Positions 63,430 through 64,000 of a stretch of 64,000 bases of DNA are shown here, one piece after another (position 1 is the stretch's first letter; every line of letters starts with the position of its first letter). The notes under the pieces were generated by a model, which worked only from the letters and a program-made list of their open reading frames with translations, was not told the origin of the DNA and did no database searches. The position numbers and the translations under genes were made by a program. The stretch comes from Kamptonema formosum PCC 10802 (GTDB lineage Bacteria > Cyanobacteriota > Cyanobacteriia > Cyanobacteriales > Oscillatoriaceae). The stretch is taken from positions 6,296,217 to 6,360,216 of the forward strand of contig NZ_KB235948.1 in NCBI RefSeq assembly GCF_000332335.1. Reading direction: 5' to 3'.

Positions 63430-63505
63430 GGAAGGGCAGGCGAGACGCCTGCCCTACGTCTATACGTCGTATCCCAGTTTCCTAATCTAACTGGCTACTG
63501 CTATA
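63430..63505. mobile_element. Partial family A element (copy 10)
   Basis: Right half only: GGGCAGGCGAGACGCCTGCC, then CTATACGTCGTATCCCAG and the end GGCTACTGCTATA. It aligns with the right part of copy 2. Confidence 0.55.
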
Positions 63506-63587
63506 TAACTGAGATATTGCCCGCGAATTTACAGAGATAGGGAGGGATCGCCGGCGTAACCCCCAAAAAACCGGCAACCGGCACGTC

Positions 63588-64000
63588 AAAATTTTCCCAA
63601 TTTCCACTAGACACACCGGCACATTTGTGGTAGATTCGTATTGTGGGAGAAGGTGCGCAAAAAAAAGGGCCGGTGCGGGCAGGCGGAACAGTGGCAAAGA
63701 ATTTCCCTCAAGTTGTAGTCGAGCCCCCCGGCGATTGGAAATCGCGGCTACACAGACAAAGCCCGCCTACCCTTCGGGAAGGGCTTCGCCCAACGCGGGC
63801 TAAGAAAGGCAAATTTTCCCAATTTCCCGCCACCGGCACATTTGTGGTAGAGTGTTATTGTGGGAGAAGGTGCGCAAAAAAAGGGCCGGTGCCGGCAGGC
63901 GGAACAGGGGCAAAGAATTTACCTCAAGTTGTAGTCGGGCCACCCGGCGATTGGAAATCGCGGCTATACAGACAAAGCCCGCCTACCCTTCGGGAAGGGC
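63588..64000. repeat. 223-base direct repeat, second unit cut by the window edge
   Basis: Unit 1 begins near 63588 (AAATTTTCCCAATTTCC) and unit 2 at 63811, a period of about 223. Shared landmarks are TTTGTGGTAGA, TTGTGGGAGAAGGTGCGC, AAGGGCCGGTG, CTCAAGTTGTAGTCG and GGCGATTGGAAATCGCGGCT. Only the first copy's end (CTTCGCCCAACGCGGGCTA) is seen complete. Confidence 0.85.

Larger units (their letters stand above)
63334..64000. other. Intergenic, to the window end
   Basis: Family D hairpin, half a family A element and a long direct repeat that runs past the edge. No gene recognised. Confidence 0.55.

Overview
This is cyanobacterial chromosomal DNA, most likely from a filamentous Oscillatoriales-type genome (Microcoleus, Kamptonema or Oscillatoria-like). 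I infer this from the gene set: a PAM68-type photosystem II assembly factor, a CrtD-type carotenoid desaturase, a HetZ-like protein, secreted WD40 proteins and a cyanobacterial-type FHA exoprotein. The octamer GCGATCGC (HIP1) recurs, for example at 7498, 9563 and about 26883. Intergenic DNA is crowded with short palindromic elements and heptamer repeats. No rRNA, tRNA or CRISPR array was recognised.

Layout. 1-7.7 kb is an envelope polysaccharide region: two glycosyltransferases, an ABC exporter with an unusual C-terminal tail, a GT10 (fucosyltransferase-like) enzyme, a small membrane protein and a PIG-L deacetylase. 7.9-16 kb holds an ABC1/UbiB kinase-like protein, a secreted FHA-type exoprotein, a divergent pair of small double-glycine peptide genes (the second broken), a START-like protein and hslO. 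17-24 kb has a large helical-repeat membrane protein, crtD and an M16 peptidase. 24.3-28.7 kb carries two intact secreted WD40 genes and a third WD40 gene wrecked by a MITE-like insertion. glyS follows.

31.6-35.7 kb is a compact minus-strand acyl-carrier-protein cassette: ACP, ferritin-like diiron enzyme, AcpS-type phosphopantetheinyl transferase, hotdog thioesterase and fatty acyl-AMP ligase. It looks like a self-contained route that activates a fatty acid, loads it on a dedicated ACP, oxidises it and releases it. It is my best candidate for an undescribed system. Next come murD, hemL and hisIE. At 39.9-44.7 kb the hisIE-MFS gene pair has been duplicated: one copy keeps hisIE and a stump of the transporter, the other keeps the transporter and a stump of hisIE, and an IS4-family element with a 9-bp target duplication sits in the second copy.

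44.8-64 kb is mostly housekeeping: two TPR proteins, ruvA, rpsO, PAM68-like, DAHP synthase, HetZ-like, a parvulin-type isomerase, two-domain PPK2, a pentapeptide protein, a DUF218 protein with a stand-alone paralogue of its membrane module, an ABC exporter, and hupE under a cobalamin riboswitch.

Repeats. Family A (about 60-220 bp) starts TATAGCAG and ends CTGCTATA. Family B (about 97 bp) starts TATAGCG, ends CGCTATA and is centred on an AGAAACCCGGTTTCT palindrome. Family C is an AACCGCC...GGCGGTT hairpin behind genes. Family D is a CCCCCTCCCC...GGGGAGGGGG hairpin. Families A and B share terminal TATAGC, so both are probably non-autonomous mobile elements moved by related machinery.
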